From Nostoc sp. ATCC 53789 (GTDB lineage: Bacteria; Cyanobacteriota; Cyanobacteriia; Cyanobacteriales; Nostocaceae), in the NCBI RefSeq assembly GCF_009873495.1, contig NZ_CP046703.1, positions 5,484,501 through 5,548,500 of the forward strand: DNA of 64,000 nt, read 5' to 3'. A program made the position numbers and the translations under genes. The notes below the pieces were generated by a model. It saw nothing but the letters and a program-made list of their open reading frames with translations. It was not told where the DNA came from and made no database searches. Of the stretch, positions 45,336-54,888 are shown in pieces; position 1 is the stretch's first letter; each line of letters starts with the position of its first letter.

Positions 45336-45758
45336 ATGAGGTGTGACCGAAATCGCAAACGTTCCAAGCGAAGAGCAATTTACTGCCCGATTCATAGTTG
45401 CTATATAGATAGCGTCAGTCAAAAATATAAAATGTTTGCTGACCAAGCAGGTCAATTACAGCAACGAGGTATGAGCAGGCGGAATGCTTTGATGTTAGTA
45501 GCGAACCAAACCACAGTTCCTATAGAAGGGGAATGGTTAGAAGCTTTTTGGTGTGAAGGATGTCAGCAAACAACTTGGTATCACATTCGTAAGTGTGATG
45601 ATAGTAATTATGAAATTTTGGTAGCACCACAAGAACTATGGCGGCAAGTCACAGGAGTAATTGATTCTCTAGGGAACCCTTCCGTTGGTGAGTTTACTCG
45701 TAAAAGCGCCAGGCAATTTGGTTATCAAGGTCTTAGAGGTTTCCAGTTTGTAAGTTAA
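45336..45758 (+). CDS. Small Cys-containing protein, cyanobacterial type, unknown function
   Basis: A 140-residue basic protein. Paired cysteines (YCPIHSCYI near residue 17-24; FWCEGCQQ and RKC near 76-93) could bind zinc. A helix with QAGQLQQRGMSRRNALMLVANQ lies between them. It starts after a nearly perfect ribosome-binding site, so it should be well translated. It sits between a glycosyltransferase and the Wzm permease in the same direction. Whether it is regulatory or structural cannot be told. Confidence 0.7.
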   Translation: MRCDRNRKRSKRRAIYCPIHSCYIDSVSQKYKMFADQAGQLQQRGMSRRNALMLVANQTTVPIEGEWLEAFWCEGCQQTTWYHIRKCDDSNYEILVAPQELWRQVTGVIDSLGNPSVGEFTRKSARQFGYQGLRGFQFVS

Positions 45759-45807
45759 GAATTATTAGTGTCATTTAGTTAAAAATATTAATCTTCAATC
45801 AAGAACT

Positions 45808-46653
45808 ATGAATAGTCCAAAAATTGTCTCCCAACAGGAGTTAGTGATTGAAGCTGGACGTACAGAACAGCAGTATTGGAAAGATATATGGCGCTATAGA
45901 GAATTATTCTATTTTCTTGCTTGGCGTGACATTCTGGTGCGGTATAAGCAAACAGTGATTGGTATGCTCTGGGCACTCATTCGACCATTTTTGACGATGA
46001 TCGTGTTCAGCGTTATCTTCGGAAGTTTGGCAAAATTACCTTCAGAGGGGGCAGCACCGTATCCAATACTGGTATTTGCTGCCTTATTACCCTGGCAATT
46101 TTTTTCCAATGCTCTAAGTGAGTGTAGCAACAGCCTAATTAGTAATGCCAATTTGATTTCTAAGGTCTATTTTCCGCGCTTGATTGTACCTGCTAGCTCA
46201 GTGATTGTCAGCTTTGTGGACTTTCTTGTTTCTGCAATGATTCTCTTAGGGCTTATGGCCTGGTATAATTTTGTTCCCACTTGGCGGATATTATCATTAC
46301 CGTTATTTATTGGCATTGCCTTTGCTGCTTCACTAGGAGTAGGGCTGTGGTTGGCAGCTTTGAATGTGGAATATCGAGACTTCCGGTACATTGTGCCGTT
46401 TATTGTGCAGTTTGGCCTATATGTATCACCCGTCGGTTTTAGTAGCAGCATTGTACCAGAGCAATGGCGTTTGCTCTACTATTTGAACCCAATGGTAGGC
46501 GTAATTGATGGCTTTCGCTGGGCAATTTTAGGGGGAGAGTCCAAACTTTACTGGACTGGATTCACGCTATCTCTAGGACTAGTTGCTTTGTTACTGGTAA
46601 GTGGCATTTGGTACTTCCGCAAAATGGAACGGACATTTGCTGATGTGATTTAG
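45808..46653 (+). CDS. wzm: ABC-2 type polysaccharide export permease (Wzm-like)
   Basis: A 281-residue inner-membrane protein with six predicted helices. WRYRELFYFLAWRDILVRYKQTVIGMLW at residues about 29-56 is the hallmark of Wzm/TagG/KpsM-type export permeases, followed by FAALLPWQFFSNAL, a conserved YFPRLIVPASS segment and LNPMVGVIDGFRWAIL. It forms the channel with the Wzt ATPase, normally the next gene; here that ATPase lies 4.3 kb further on, after three exported-protein genes. It would export a finished glycan made on a lipid carrier, a route separate from Wzx/Wzy. Confidence 0.93.
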   Translation: MNSPKIVSQQELVIEAGRTEQQYWKDIWRYRELFYFLAWRDILVRYKQTVIGMLWALIRPFLTMIVFSVIFGSLAKLPSEGAAPYPILVFAALLPWQFFSNALSECSNSLISNANLISKVYFPRLIVPASSVIVSFVDFLVSAMILLGLMAWYNFVPTWRILSLPLFIGIAFAASLGVGLWLAALNVEYRDFRYIVPFIVQFGLYVSPVGFSSSIVPEQWRLLYYLNPMVGVIDGFRWAILGGESKLYWTGFTLSLGLVALLLVSGIWYFRKMERTFADVI

Positions 46654-46777
46654 GAGGGATTTGAAAGATTTGATGATAACCACATCGATCAGTTAGTCTA
46701 CTACCAACTCAAAGAGTTTTTACTTCAACTTTTTTATATTAACTAACGTGTTAAGAAAATTAAATTTCTGAACAGCA

Positions 46778-49006
46778 ATGACTCAGCAAAACGATTTCGA
46801 TAAAATACTTTTAGCCCAATCTCTGAACACCTCGCAAACTTTATTTACCACTCAAGTACCTGGGTTTGAATGGAGTGATGGTGTATCCTATGAACTTGGA
46901 ATGAAGTTCCAAAGTGCCAAGAGTGGTCAAGTTACCGCAATCCGCCATTGGAAAGCGGTCAATGAGACTGGGAATCATATAGGGAGAATCTGGTCGGCAA
47001 CAGGATCTATACTAGGAAGTGTTACTTTCTCGAATGAAACTGCTTCGGGTTGGCAGCAGCAGGATCTCAGCACGCCAGTCAGTATCTTAGCCAATACCAC
47101 CTATATAGTGACTGTCAGTTGCAATAGCTATTTTGGTGTAACTAATAACGCATTAGCCAGCCCAGTTGTGAATGGCGATCTCAGTTCAGTTGCTGATGGC
47201 AACAATTCAGTCTTTGGTAGTCTAAATTCTTTCCCAACTAATTCCTATCAGAACAGTAACTATTTCCGCGACATAGTATTTGTGGTTGGCAACAGTCTGA
47301 CTAAAGTAAGCGGCGATAATCAAACTGGTACGGCAGGTTCTGCCTTAGCCAACTCGTTCGTTGTGAAAGCTACAGATAGTAGTGGGAATCCTCAGTCAGG
47401 AGTGACAGTCAACTTTGCTATCACCAGTGGTGGAGGTTCAGTTTCATCCGCTAGTGCGGTAACTGGTAACGATGGTCAAGCCAGCACAGTGTTAACTCTA
47501 GGGACAACAGCTGGCATAACAAACACTGTGAGTGCAACAGCTTCTGACATAGGCAGCGTGACCTTCAGTGCCAGTGCTAACCCAGCAAACACTAATGCGA
47601 TTTATTTAGAAAACCAAAAACCTGGCACTACAGATTGGCAGATTCCCCAAGTAGGTCAATCGGATATTGCTGGCTATGCGACAGCAACTAGTGTAAACAA
47701 GGGTGGCTCGTTGCCAATCAAAGTTTCTCTAGCACAGGCCGGAAATTACACGATTGATGTGTATCGCTTAGGTTACTACGGAGGACAAGGCGGCCGGCTA
47801 GTACTGAGTAGCGGTCAGCTTAACGGAATTACCCAGCCCGCATGTAATTTCGACAGTTCTACCCGCACAGTGTCATGTGAAAACTGGTCAACTTCCTACA
47901 CGCTACAAGTTGGCAATGACTGGACTAGTGGTTTGTATATTGCCAAGCTAACTGACCAGAGAAGTGGGAGTAAGTCCCAGGTAGTGTTTGTTGTTCGTCA
48001 TGACAGTGAAAGGTCTGACATATTATTCCAGAGCAGCTTCAATACTTTGCAGGCTTATAATCTCAGTGGCGGTTACTCTCTATACCCAGAACAGAGTATC
48101 GGAGGTCAAAGAGCGTTTAAGCTTTCTTACGATCGACCATTCGCACAACATAGCACGTTAAGTGGTAGTAACCCTTACAACAACATTATCTTGTCTTGGG
48201 AGTACAATATGGTGCGGTGGCTGGAGTCCCAAAGCTATGACATCTCCTACGTAACTAACGTGGATGTCCACGCCAACTCAAGTTTGCTGCAACAGCACAA
48301 CATATTTCTGTCAGTCGGTCACGATGAGTACTGGTCGCTAGAGGAGTTCAATAGTGTCCAGAGCAACAGCATCAACAAGGCTTTTTTCTCAGCGAACAGT
48401 GTCTACTGGCGAGTTCGGTTTGAAAACTCTAGTACGGGGGTAGCTAACAGGGCTATGGCTTGCTACAAAGATGCCACAGATCCTGTTGCGCCAACCAACA
48501 AATTCCGCAGTCCAGAAAACAACAAGCCAGAGAGTGCGTTGAAAGGCAATATGTACATTGGAGGTAGGTGGCAGAATTTCTTTTTTGATGGGTTCGATTT
48601 TGTGGTTAAAAACAGTACTCATCCCTACTATGCCAACACAAACCTGAATGATGGGGATAAATTAAGTGGTTTGGTGGGCTTTGAATGGGATGCAATCAAT
48701 CTCAACGCATCTCCAAGTGGGTTGGTCGTTCTGAGTGAGTCAGTACAGTCGCAAAACTTTGATCAAGCTGAACTAGAGGGTTTTCCTGCTGGAACAGACC
48801 CACGGATTTCCCAAGCAGTTAGCTTCACTTCTGCTAGTGGTGCTAAGGTCTTTTCGACTGGCTCTATTCAGTTTATGTGGGGGTTAGACAGCGAGGGCGT
48901 TAGCGGACCTCGCGAAGATACTCGCATCAAGCAAATGGTTGTCAATATCTTAGCAGACATGGGAGCTAGACCTTTGACTCCCGGTTCCGGCATAATTGTG
49001 CCTTGA
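46778..49006 (+). CDS. DUF4082 / Ig-like / dimethylformamidase-like multidomain protein
   Basis: A 742-residue protein in three parts. Residues about 22-165 form a DUF4082-type beta-sandwich (GVSYELGMKFQSAKSGQVTAIRHWK). Residues about 170-272 are a bacterial Ig-like Big_1 domain (SGNPQSGVTVNFAITSGGGS, GQASTVLTLGTTAG). The C-terminal part from about 275 resembles the large subunit of N,N-dimethylformamidase (YRLGYYGGQGG, GLYIAKLTD, FLSVGHDEYWSLEEF). Such domains recur in cell-surface proteins where the substrate is unlikely to be dimethylformamide. No standard signal peptide is seen, although the sandwich and Ig domains suggest a place outside the cell. It lies right after the Wzm gene. Confidence 0.8.
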   Translation: MTQQNDFDKILLAQSLNTSQTLFTTQVPGFEWSDGVSYELGMKFQSAKSGQVTAIRHWKAVNETGNHIGRIWSATGSILGSVTFSNETASGWQQQDLSTPVSILANTTYIVTVSCNSYFGVTNNALASPVVNGDLSSVADGNNSVFGSLNSFPTNSYQNSNYFRDIVFVVGNSLTKVSGDNQTGTAGSALANSFVVKATDSSGNPQSGVTVNFAITSGGGSVSSASAVTGNDGQASTVLTLGTTAGITNTVSATASDIGSVTFSASANPANTNAIYLENQKPGTTDWQIPQVGQSDIAGYATATSVNKGGSLPIKVSLAQAGNYTIDVYRLGYYGGQGGRLVLSSGQLNGITQPACNFDSSTRTVSCENWSTSYTLQVGNDWTSGLYIAKLTDQRSGSKSQVVFVVRHDSERSDILFQSSFNTLQAYNLSGGYSLYPEQSIGGQRAFKLSYDRPFAQHSTLSGSNPYNNIILSWEYNMVRWLESQSYDISYVTNVDVHANSSLLQQHNIFLSVGHDEYWSLEEFNSVQSNSINKAFFSANSVYWRVRFENSSTGVANRAMACYKDATDPVAPTNKFRSPENNKPESALKGNMYIGGRWQNFFFDGFDFVVKNSTHPYYANTNLNDGDKLSGLVGFEWDAINLNASPSGLVVLSESVQSQNFDQAELEGFPAGTDPRISQAVSFTSASGAKVFSTGSIQFMWGLDSEGVSGPREDTRIKQMVVNILADMGARPLTPGSGIIVP

Positions 49007-49139
49007 AAAACCGTAACAAAATTCACAAATATTATGCTCTACCCTTGCTGGAGTACTGTCTGTACCACATAAATGGATGCACCACAGTTATCTTTCATAA
49101 TTGAGCAAATACTAATCCCAGTTGCTTAGGTAGTAGGTT

Positions 49140-50150
49140 ATGAATTTGAGAATCAGACGACGAAGATTTGGGCAGTTGGCTATCGTCAGCGCTGTCACCG
49201 CAGCAAGTGCTAAATTTACATCTAAGGTGTTTGCCCAACAGTCGGAGCAGCTTTATGGAGTGAGCCTTTCTTCAGCTAGCAAAAGTAAAACACAAGACTT
49301 AGTTGACACTGCTGCTGCTAACGCCATACCAGGAATTATCTTTCAGTCTATAAACTTTACCACTGGTCAGGTGTTATTAACTGCCGAAATCGCCGCCGAC
49401 AGCGTTACTAACTCCCTAGAAACCACTGAGAGTGTTGCAAAAGCCTTGGTTGTTAAAAAGCCCAGCGAGCGGATAACTGCTTTTACTGTCTTACCTGATA
49501 ACACATTTGTTATTGCCGCTGTTGCAGCCACTAAGAAAGGCGATTTCAGTCGCCTGATATCTATTACACCTCCTAAAAAGAGTGGAATTAAGCCTCCAAA
49601 AGGCTTGAAAATCAAAAAAAACAAGGATAAGAAGTATAGTACTGTTGAAGGGTTATTATCAACCACTATAAAAGGTAAGCAGGTACTACTTGGTGTAATT
49701 AGTCTTGCAGAAGGTAGCCCTCCTTTTGAGTTGGCATTTATTGACCAAAACTCAGGACAAGTAGATTCTAGTGTTGCAACAGGTCTACCATATATTTCCC
49801 CCAAGCAGAGGCTCAGTAATCTTGCTCAATCTCCATTAGATGGAAAAATTTACGCTACTAGTGTCGGCGGTGAAGGTAGTGGTCTAAGTTTAGTGCAACT
49901 AGACCTAGAGAACAGGGCAGTAGTTAGTGGTAGAGGAAAGATTATCAGACTGGTGGAATTAAGCTTCAAGAACAAACCTTTGGAAAATGACTTAGCAAGT
50001 TTAGCCTTTTCTTCTTCAGGTCAACTATTTGCACTTGCTGACCCCAAATATGAGGGAACAAATTCCCTGTTCACCGTGGATATGAAAACCGGAGCTATGA
50101 CTCTGGTGAGAAAATTTGCGGTCGATAAAATTCTATTTGTGCGAGCCTAA
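49140..50150 (+). CDS. Tat-exported propeller-like protein
   Basis: A 336-residue protein with a twin-arginine signal (RRRRFGQLAIVSAVTAASA, residues about 5-24) and a likely cleavage near VFAQ. The mature part has repeats of hydrophobic strands with AFTVLPDNTFVIAAV, SNLAQSPLDGKIYATSV and ASLAFSSSGQLFALAD, each spaced about 60-80 residues, suggesting a small beta-propeller. No enzyme motif was found. Use of the Tat route implies folding in the cytoplasm before export to the periplasm or thylakoid lumen. It is the second of three exported-protein genes between wzm and wzt. Confidence 0.78.
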   Translation: MNLRIRRRRFGQLAIVSAVTAASAKFTSKVFAQQSEQLYGVSLSSASKSKTQDLVDTAAANAIPGIIFQSINFTTGQVLLTAEIAADSVTNSLETTESVAKALVVKKPSERITAFTVLPDNTFVIAAVAATKKGDFSRLISITPPKKSGIKPPKGLKIKKNKDKKYSTVEGLLSTTIKGKQVLLGVISLAEGSPPFELAFIDQNSGQVDSSVATGLPYISPKQRLSNLAQSPLDGKIYATSVGGEGSGLSLVQLDLENRAVVSGRGKIIRLVELSFKNKPLENDLASLAFSSSGQLFALADPKYEGTNSLFTVDMKTGAMTLVRKFAVDKILFVRA

Positions 50151-50304
50151 GAAGGCCTTGTTATCTCAGTGATTATCATATACAAGTATGACAAAAAGAT
50201 TGCTGTCAAAGTAGTTTATAGTATTTTATTCTTAATCTCTGAGAACCGATTCACGAAGCAAGCGGCAGAGATTTGCACGCTTAGATGTTTGGAAGTTGAA
50301 AAAT

Positions 50305-50937
50305 ATGCTCCACATTCGTTTACCTGGTTTTGCTATCAAAATACTATACGGGGCTGTATTCATATTTTTTCTGGCTTTTACCTTTACTCTTCCTGTGTCG
50401 GTACAAGCCAGGAAACATAGAAACTACATCAATACCCAACATCCCGTGGGAACTGTGGTCAAAGCCTCCGGCCCCTGCTTCAATAACAGCGATCGCTATG
50501 TAGACTGTGGTAATGGCACGGTGACTGATACTGTGACTCGACTTATATGGCTCAAGAAGGCAGATTGTCTTGAAGCAACAGATTGGGCAACAGCCAATTA
50601 CAAAGCAGCTGAGATTAAAAGCGGCGACTGCAATCTGTCGGATAACTCTTCTCCTGGCGATTGGCGTTTGCCGACCAAAGACGAGGTTACGGCGCTATTA
50701 CCTCCTTCAAATCTAAACTGTACTAATCCGACATTGGTAGACCAAGAGGGTTCAGGCTGCTTTGCCCAGGGGACGCAGTGGGCTACTGGTATCCAGTTCA
50801 ACTACTGGTCTAGTACTACGGGCCCTTACCAGGAGGCTGGTAATTCTGCCTGGGCAATCTTCCTAAACTTCGGCGGCGTTATCAACACCAGTAAGCCGAG
50901 CCTCGTCTACGGTTGGCCTGTCCGTGGTACACCATAG
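50305..50937 (+). CDS. Exported DUF1566 (Lcl C-terminal-like) protein
   Basis: A 210-residue protein with an N-terminal signal (hydrophobic stretch near residues 12-33, cut near VQA). The DUF1566 fold is marked by GNGTVTDTVTRLIWLKKA, the closing GDWRLPTKDEV, YWSSTTGPY and WPVRGTP. Cys residues in pairs suggest disulfides, consistent with export. Related domains are found in surface and adhesin-like proteins; ligand unknown. I chose the ATG at 50305, preceded by GGAAG, over an in-frame TTG at 50296. Confidence 0.85.
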   Translation: MLHIRLPGFAIKILYGAVFIFFLAFTFTLPVSVQARKHRNYINTQHPVGTVVKASGPCFNNSDRYVDCGNGTVTDTVTRLIWLKKADCLEATDWATANYKAAEIKSGDCNLSDNSSPGDWRLPTKDEVTALLPPSNLNCTNPTLVDQEGSGCFAQGTQWATGIQFNYWSSTTGPYQEAGNSAWAIFLNFGGVINTSKPSLVYGWPVRGTP

Positions 50938-50990
50938 CAACTTGGGTGTTTTAAGAGAAAAGTTTTCGATCTACTGAGAGTAATTTAATA

Positions 50991-52286
50991 ATGTCTGATA
51001 CAGTAATTAGGGTTGAAAACCTCAGTAAAAAATACGTGTTGAGTCATCAACAAGAAGGAAGTAGCAGATATAAATCTTTGCGAGAATCCATCAGTGATAG
51101 AGTCAGTTCACTGGGTAAAAAATTGGTGAAGTCTTCTGGCAAAGAAATATATAATCCAGCCCGTGAAGAGTTTTGGGCATTGAAGGATGTGTCATTTGAA
51201 ATTAAACAGGGCGAGAGCATTGGAATTATTGGTCGCAACGGTGCAGGAAAATCAACTTTACTCAAAATTTTGAGCCGCATTACTGAACCAAGCAGCGGCT
51301 GTATTTCTCTCAAGGGTAGAGTCGCAAGTCTTTTAGAAGTGGGCACAGGTTTTCACCCAGAATTGACAGGTCGAGAAAACATTTATCTCAACGGTGCCAT
51401 TCTGGGGATGAGCAAAACAGAGATTAAAAGAAAGTTTGATGAGATTGTCGCTTTTGCTGAAGTGGAGAAGTTTTTAGATACACCTGTTAAACGCTATTCA
51501 TCAGGGATGTATGTGCGTTTGGCATTTGCCGTAGCGGCGCATTTAGAGCCAGAGATTTTGATTGTGGATGAAGTTTTGGCGGTAGGAGATGCCCAATTTC
51601 AAAAGAAGTGCTTGGGAAAAATGAATGATGTTTCTGAAAAAGAAGGGCGTACCGTCTTGTTTGTTAGCCACAACATGGCAGCATTAAAAAGTCTATGCGA
51701 TCAAGCCATCCTGCTCAAGTCAGGATGTTTAGTAACTCATGGAGAAACTCATCAGGTCGTATCTCGTTATTTGGAGTCTGACAATGACTCTAAATTTCTT
51801 GAAAGAATGTGGGATGATATTGAAACTGCTCCCGGAAACGATAAAATTCGAATACATCAAATCAAGGTAATTCCAGATACTGATGATTCAGTAGATGAGA
51901 TTACAGTTAAAACCCCTCTCAGGATTGAATTTGAGTATTGGAATTACCTCGATGGTGCTCATTTAAATTTGAGCTTACACATCTACACGCTGGAGGGAGT
52001 TTGTGTTTTTAATTCAATCTCAAGATCGATTCCTTGTACTTCAGGTCTAATCAGAGGAGTTTGTTACATTCCTGAAGATTTTTTTAATGATGGAAGTTAT
52101 CAAATTACAATGATGGTCGTTCAAGATACTTCAACTATCCTTTATACATGTGAAAATTTACTGAGTTTTACTGTACATGATATTGAGAGAGAATTCAAAT
52201 GGTATGGCAAATGGCAAGGAATAGTTCGCCCTAACTTGAAATGGAGGTTTGCTCCTGTTGAAATATTCGCATCTAAGTCCTGCTAA
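50991..52286 (+). CDS. wzt: ABC transporter ATPase with glycan-binding tail (Wzt-like)
   Basis: A 431-residue ATPase. Residues about 1-265 form the nucleotide-binding domain (Walker A GRNGAGKST near 82, signature YSSGMYVRLAFA, Walker B EILIVDEVLAVGD, switch His in FVSHNMAALK). Residues about 290-425 are a beta-sandwich of the Wzt C-terminal type, which recognises the end of the finished glycan before export. Paired with the Wzm permease upstream. The C-terminal domain is AT-richer and may have been exchanged to suit the local polymer. A second function in cell-surface protein export is not seen. Confidence 0.93.
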   Translation: MSDTVIRVENLSKKYVLSHQQEGSSRYKSLRESISDRVSSLGKKLVKSSGKEIYNPAREEFWALKDVSFEIKQGESIGIIGRNGAGKSTLLKILSRITEPSSGCISLKGRVASLLEVGTGFHPELTGRENIYLNGAILGMSKTEIKRKFDEIVAFAEVEKFLDTPVKRYSSGMYVRLAFAVAAHLEPEILIVDEVLAVGDAQFQKKCLGKMNDVSEKEGRTVLFVSHNMAALKSLCDQAILLKSGCLVTHGETHQVVSRYLESDNDSKFLERMWDDIETAPGNDKIRIHQIKVIPDTDDSVDEITVKTPLRIEFEYWNYLDGAHLNLSLHIYTLEGVCVFNSISRSIPCTSGLIRGVCYIPEDFFNDGSYQITMMVVQDTSTILYTCENLLSFTVHDIEREFKWYGKWQGIVRPNLKWRFAPVEIFASKSC

Positions 52287-52357
52287 ATTTTTGACTAAAA
52301 AATGTTGAAGATGAATTAAGACATAGATAATTCAACGAAGATTTTTAGTAAATTTTT

Positions 52358-53005
52358 ATGATATCAAAGTTACTGTTCTGGGGTGCTTCAGGGCACGCTT
52401 TAGTGGTCGCAGACATAATCCGCTTACAAGGAATCTATGAAATTGTTGGTTTCCTTGATAATATGAATCCACAACGTTATGGTGAAAACTTCTGCGGAGC
52501 TAAAATTCTGGGAGGACAAGAACAGTTAGATTATTGTAAAGATAAAGGTATTAAGTATATAATTTTTGGATTCGGAGATTGTCAGGCGCGATTAAAGTTA
52601 TCTGAATTAATTTATAGAAAAGGTTTTTCTTTAGCAACTGCTATCCACCCAAATGCAGTAATTGCTGCTGACGTGTCTATAGGGGCGGGAACCGTAATTG
52701 CAGCTGGAGCGGTTGTTAATCCCGGATCAAAGATTGGTCAAAATGTCATTATCAACACTTCTGCGAGTGTTGATCACGAGTGCGTGATAGAAGATGGAGC
52801 GCATATTTGCCCAGGTGTTCACTTAGCTGGACGAGTAACTGTGGGGCGTGCAGCCTGTGTAGGAATTGGAGCGACGGTCATAGACCGCGTGCGGATAGGT
52901 GCAGGTGCCTTAATCGGGGCTGGCGCGGTTGTCGTCAATGATATTCCTGATGGTGTCTTAGTATATGGTGTTCCGGCTAGAGTAATCAGAAAAATTGACT
53001 TATAA
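52358..53005 (+). CDS. Sugar acetyltransferase, PglD/NeuD-like
   Basis: A 215-residue trimeric left-handed beta-helix enzyme. The N-terminal Rossmann-like half starts LLFWGASGHALVVADIIR; the second half has hexapeptide repeats (VSIGAGTVIAAGAVVNPGSKIG, GVHLAGRVTVGRA) and the catalytic His in ASVDHECVI. PglD acetylates the 4-amino group of the sugar made by the PglF and PglE enzymes, which are encoded in the minus-strand half. NeuD acting on sialic acids is an alternative, but no sialic acid genes are present. Confidence 0.9.
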   Translation: MISKLLFWGASGHALVVADIIRLQGIYEIVGFLDNMNPQRYGENFCGAKILGGQEQLDYCKDKGIKYIIFGFGDCQARLKLSELIYRKGFSLATAIHPNAVIAADVSIGAGTVIAAGAVVNPGSKIGQNVIINTSASVDHECVIEDGAHICPGVHLAGRVTVGRAACVGIGATVIDRVRIGAGALIGAGAVVVNDIPDGVLVYGVPARVIRKIDL

Positions 53006-53035
53006 GGAAGATTGATTTATTTGGTGAGGCTGATT

Positions 53036-53833
53036 ATGGAATTTTATAAAAAAATACAATACACTTCTCCTGAAGAAACTAAAAAAGCTATCCAAGAAGC
53101 ACTCGATAAATATAAAATAGTTCATTTTGTCGGGTTTGATTTTCAAATAGATATTCACGACTATTTCACGGAACTAAGTGATTTTTTAGGACTAGTGATT
53201 AGTATGGATGAAGATAAAGACACAGGTAAACGAACGGGTCAACGTTGGATAGATATTAGCTACGATCCCGCACGTCCAAATAAGTACCGCTCAAGTAAAA
53301 CTAGGCAGCCTCTTCATACGGATAATTCTTATCTTAATCATCATGATGCGGTGAATTATTTTTATTGCTTATCTCAGGCGCAAGTGGGAGGTGCTACTTT
53401 TTTCTTAGATAGCGAATTGCTCATTAAAGTTTTGGAGCTAGACAATGAGCATCAGTTACTAGAAGACCTAAAAAAAATTCCTGTATCTTTTTCAAAAGAA
53501 GGTGTCAGCAAAACTAAGCCTATTATTACAGAAGACGAATTAGGGCTTCGCTTAAATTATAATTATTACCCCTTAGATAAAGATAACACTCCAGAAGCTA
53601 AAGATTTAGTTGAAAGATTTCAGCACTTCCTTGAAGATCGCGTTCATCATAGCGGAATTTACACGAATATCATATTAACAAAAGGAGATGCTGTATTCTT
53701 CCATGACGAAAGAGTTTTGCACGGTAGAAATGCGTTTTTTACTCCTAATAAAGGAGACAGAATTCTCCTTAAAGGTTCTGTAATTTTGCATTCAAGAAAA
53801 CACAAGAATTTAGAACTTTTTTGCCCAGCATGA
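53036..53833 (+). CDS. TauD-like Fe(II)/2-oxoglutarate dioxygenase
   Basis: A 265-residue oxygenase. LHTDNSYLN supplies the His-x-Asp of the iron site, HDERVLHGRNAF the distal His, and the Arg in KGDRILLKGS may bind 2-oxoglutarate. The start is taken at ATG 53036 with GTGAGG upstream rather than at a TTG eight codons earlier. Its stop overlaps the next gene by four bases (ATGA). Together with the aldo/keto reductase and the DegT aminotransferase it forms a compact set likely to tailor a sugar or another small group; the substrate is unknown. Confidence 0.85.
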   Translation: MEFYKKIQYTSPEETKKAIQEALDKYKIVHFVGFDFQIDIHDYFTELSDFLGLVISMDEDKDTGKRTGQRWIDISYDPARPNKYRSSKTRQPLHTDNSYLNHHDAVNYFYCLSQAQVGGATFFLDSELLIKVLELDNEHQLLEDLKKIPVSFSKEGVSKTKPIITEDELGLRLNYNYYPLDKDNTPEAKDLVERFQHFLEDRVHHSGIYTNIILTKGDAVFFHDERVLHGRNAFFTPNKGDRILLKGSVILHSRKHKNLELFCPA

Positions 53834-54780
53834 AAACAGCAACTGCTAAATTAGGTTTTGGTACTTGGCAATTTGGCGGCGAAACCCTTATTGCTGGTCA
53901 GCATAAAGGATGGGGGTATATTGACGATAAAGAAGCTATTCAGGCAGTTCATCTTGCTCTTGATGGCGGTATCCAATTCTTTGATACAGCTGATTCTTAT
54001 GGAGAGGGTAGATCGGAAGAAATTTTAGGTAAAGCTTTTCAAAGCTATCCGAGTGGGAATTTTATTGTTTGTACGAAGTTTGGCAATCGAAAAGATAATC
54101 AAGGTAACTCTTTTCAGGATTTTTCTTCGGAATGGCTGGAAAAAGCTGTAACTAACAGCCTTGAACGTTTAAAACTTGATTGCATTGATGTTTTACTATT
54201 TCATAGTCCGCCAGATAATTTTGATTGGAAAAATTACGATAAATTCATTCTAGAACGCCTTAAACAGAAAGGATATATTAAGGAATATGGTGTGAGTTCA
54301 AAAAGTATTAAAGGCGCATTAAAAGTAGCAGAAGATAAATTTGGAAGTAAGATTGAGGCCATATTTAATGTATTGGATCGCCGTGCCGAAGAATATTTAT
54401 TTAATAATTTAGATGATAAATATCAATTTATAGCTAGAGTGCCTTTAGCTTCCGGTTTTATTAATCAAAAATATTTGTATAAAGCTCCAGAATTTGCTGA
54501 GAATGATTGGCGGCATTATTTGCCCGAAATAGATAAAAATTGGTTACTGGAAAGTGCCAGAAAATTAGCTTTTCTAGATGAATTGCCAGGAGGAATTACA
54601 GTTTCAGCGTTGCGCTATGTCTTATATCATTCAGGTGTTGGAGTCGTTATCCCAGGAATGAGAAATCCTCAACAAGTGAAAGCTAACTTGCAAGCTGTAG
54701 AATTTGGCGCACTCGACCCCGAAGTCGTTGAAAAAATAAAACAAGCTGTTAGTGATGTACCAGCACACTGGAAATTTTAG
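53830..54780 (+). CDS. Aldo/keto reductase
   Basis: A 316-residue (alpha/beta)8 NADPH-dependent oxidoreductase. The catalytic tetrad is visible: Asp and Tyr in FFDTADSYGEGRSEEILG, Lys in IVCTKFGN, and His in VLLFHSP. The cofactor site near the end reads GVVIPGMRNPQQVKAN. It begins at ATG 53830 in overlap with the oxygenase, so the two are translationally coupled. In this setting it could reduce a keto sugar or reverse an epimer, as some nucleotide-sugar loci use such enzymes. Confidence 0.92.
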   Translation: MKTATAKLGFGTWQFGGETLIAGQHKGWGYIDDKEAIQAVHLALDGGIQFFDTADSYGEGRSEEILGKAFQSYPSGNFIVCTKFGNRKDNQGNSFQDFSSEWLEKAVTNSLERLKLDCIDVLLFHSPPDNFDWKNYDKFILERLKQKGYIKEYGVSSKSIKGALKVAEDKFGSKIEAIFNVLDRRAEEYLFNNLDDKYQFIARVPLASGFINQKYLYKAPEFAENDWRHYLPEIDKNWLLESARKLAFLDELPGGITVSALRYVLYHSGVGVVIPGMRNPQQVKANLQAVEFGALDPEVVEKIKQAVSDVPAHWKF

Positions 54781-54888
54781 CTTTTAGGTTTGGTTCATAA
54801 AAATCATTCATAGCAATTGTTCGAGAACTCTATTGGTTCTCTATCTCACCTAGTAAACAGACATAAACTAAAAGGTTATTTACAGCAA

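Noticed and set aside
49367-49804. A 145-codon minus-strand frame opposite the Tat-exported protein
   Set aside because: It is antisense to a gene with a clear twin-arginine signal and has no domain of its own.
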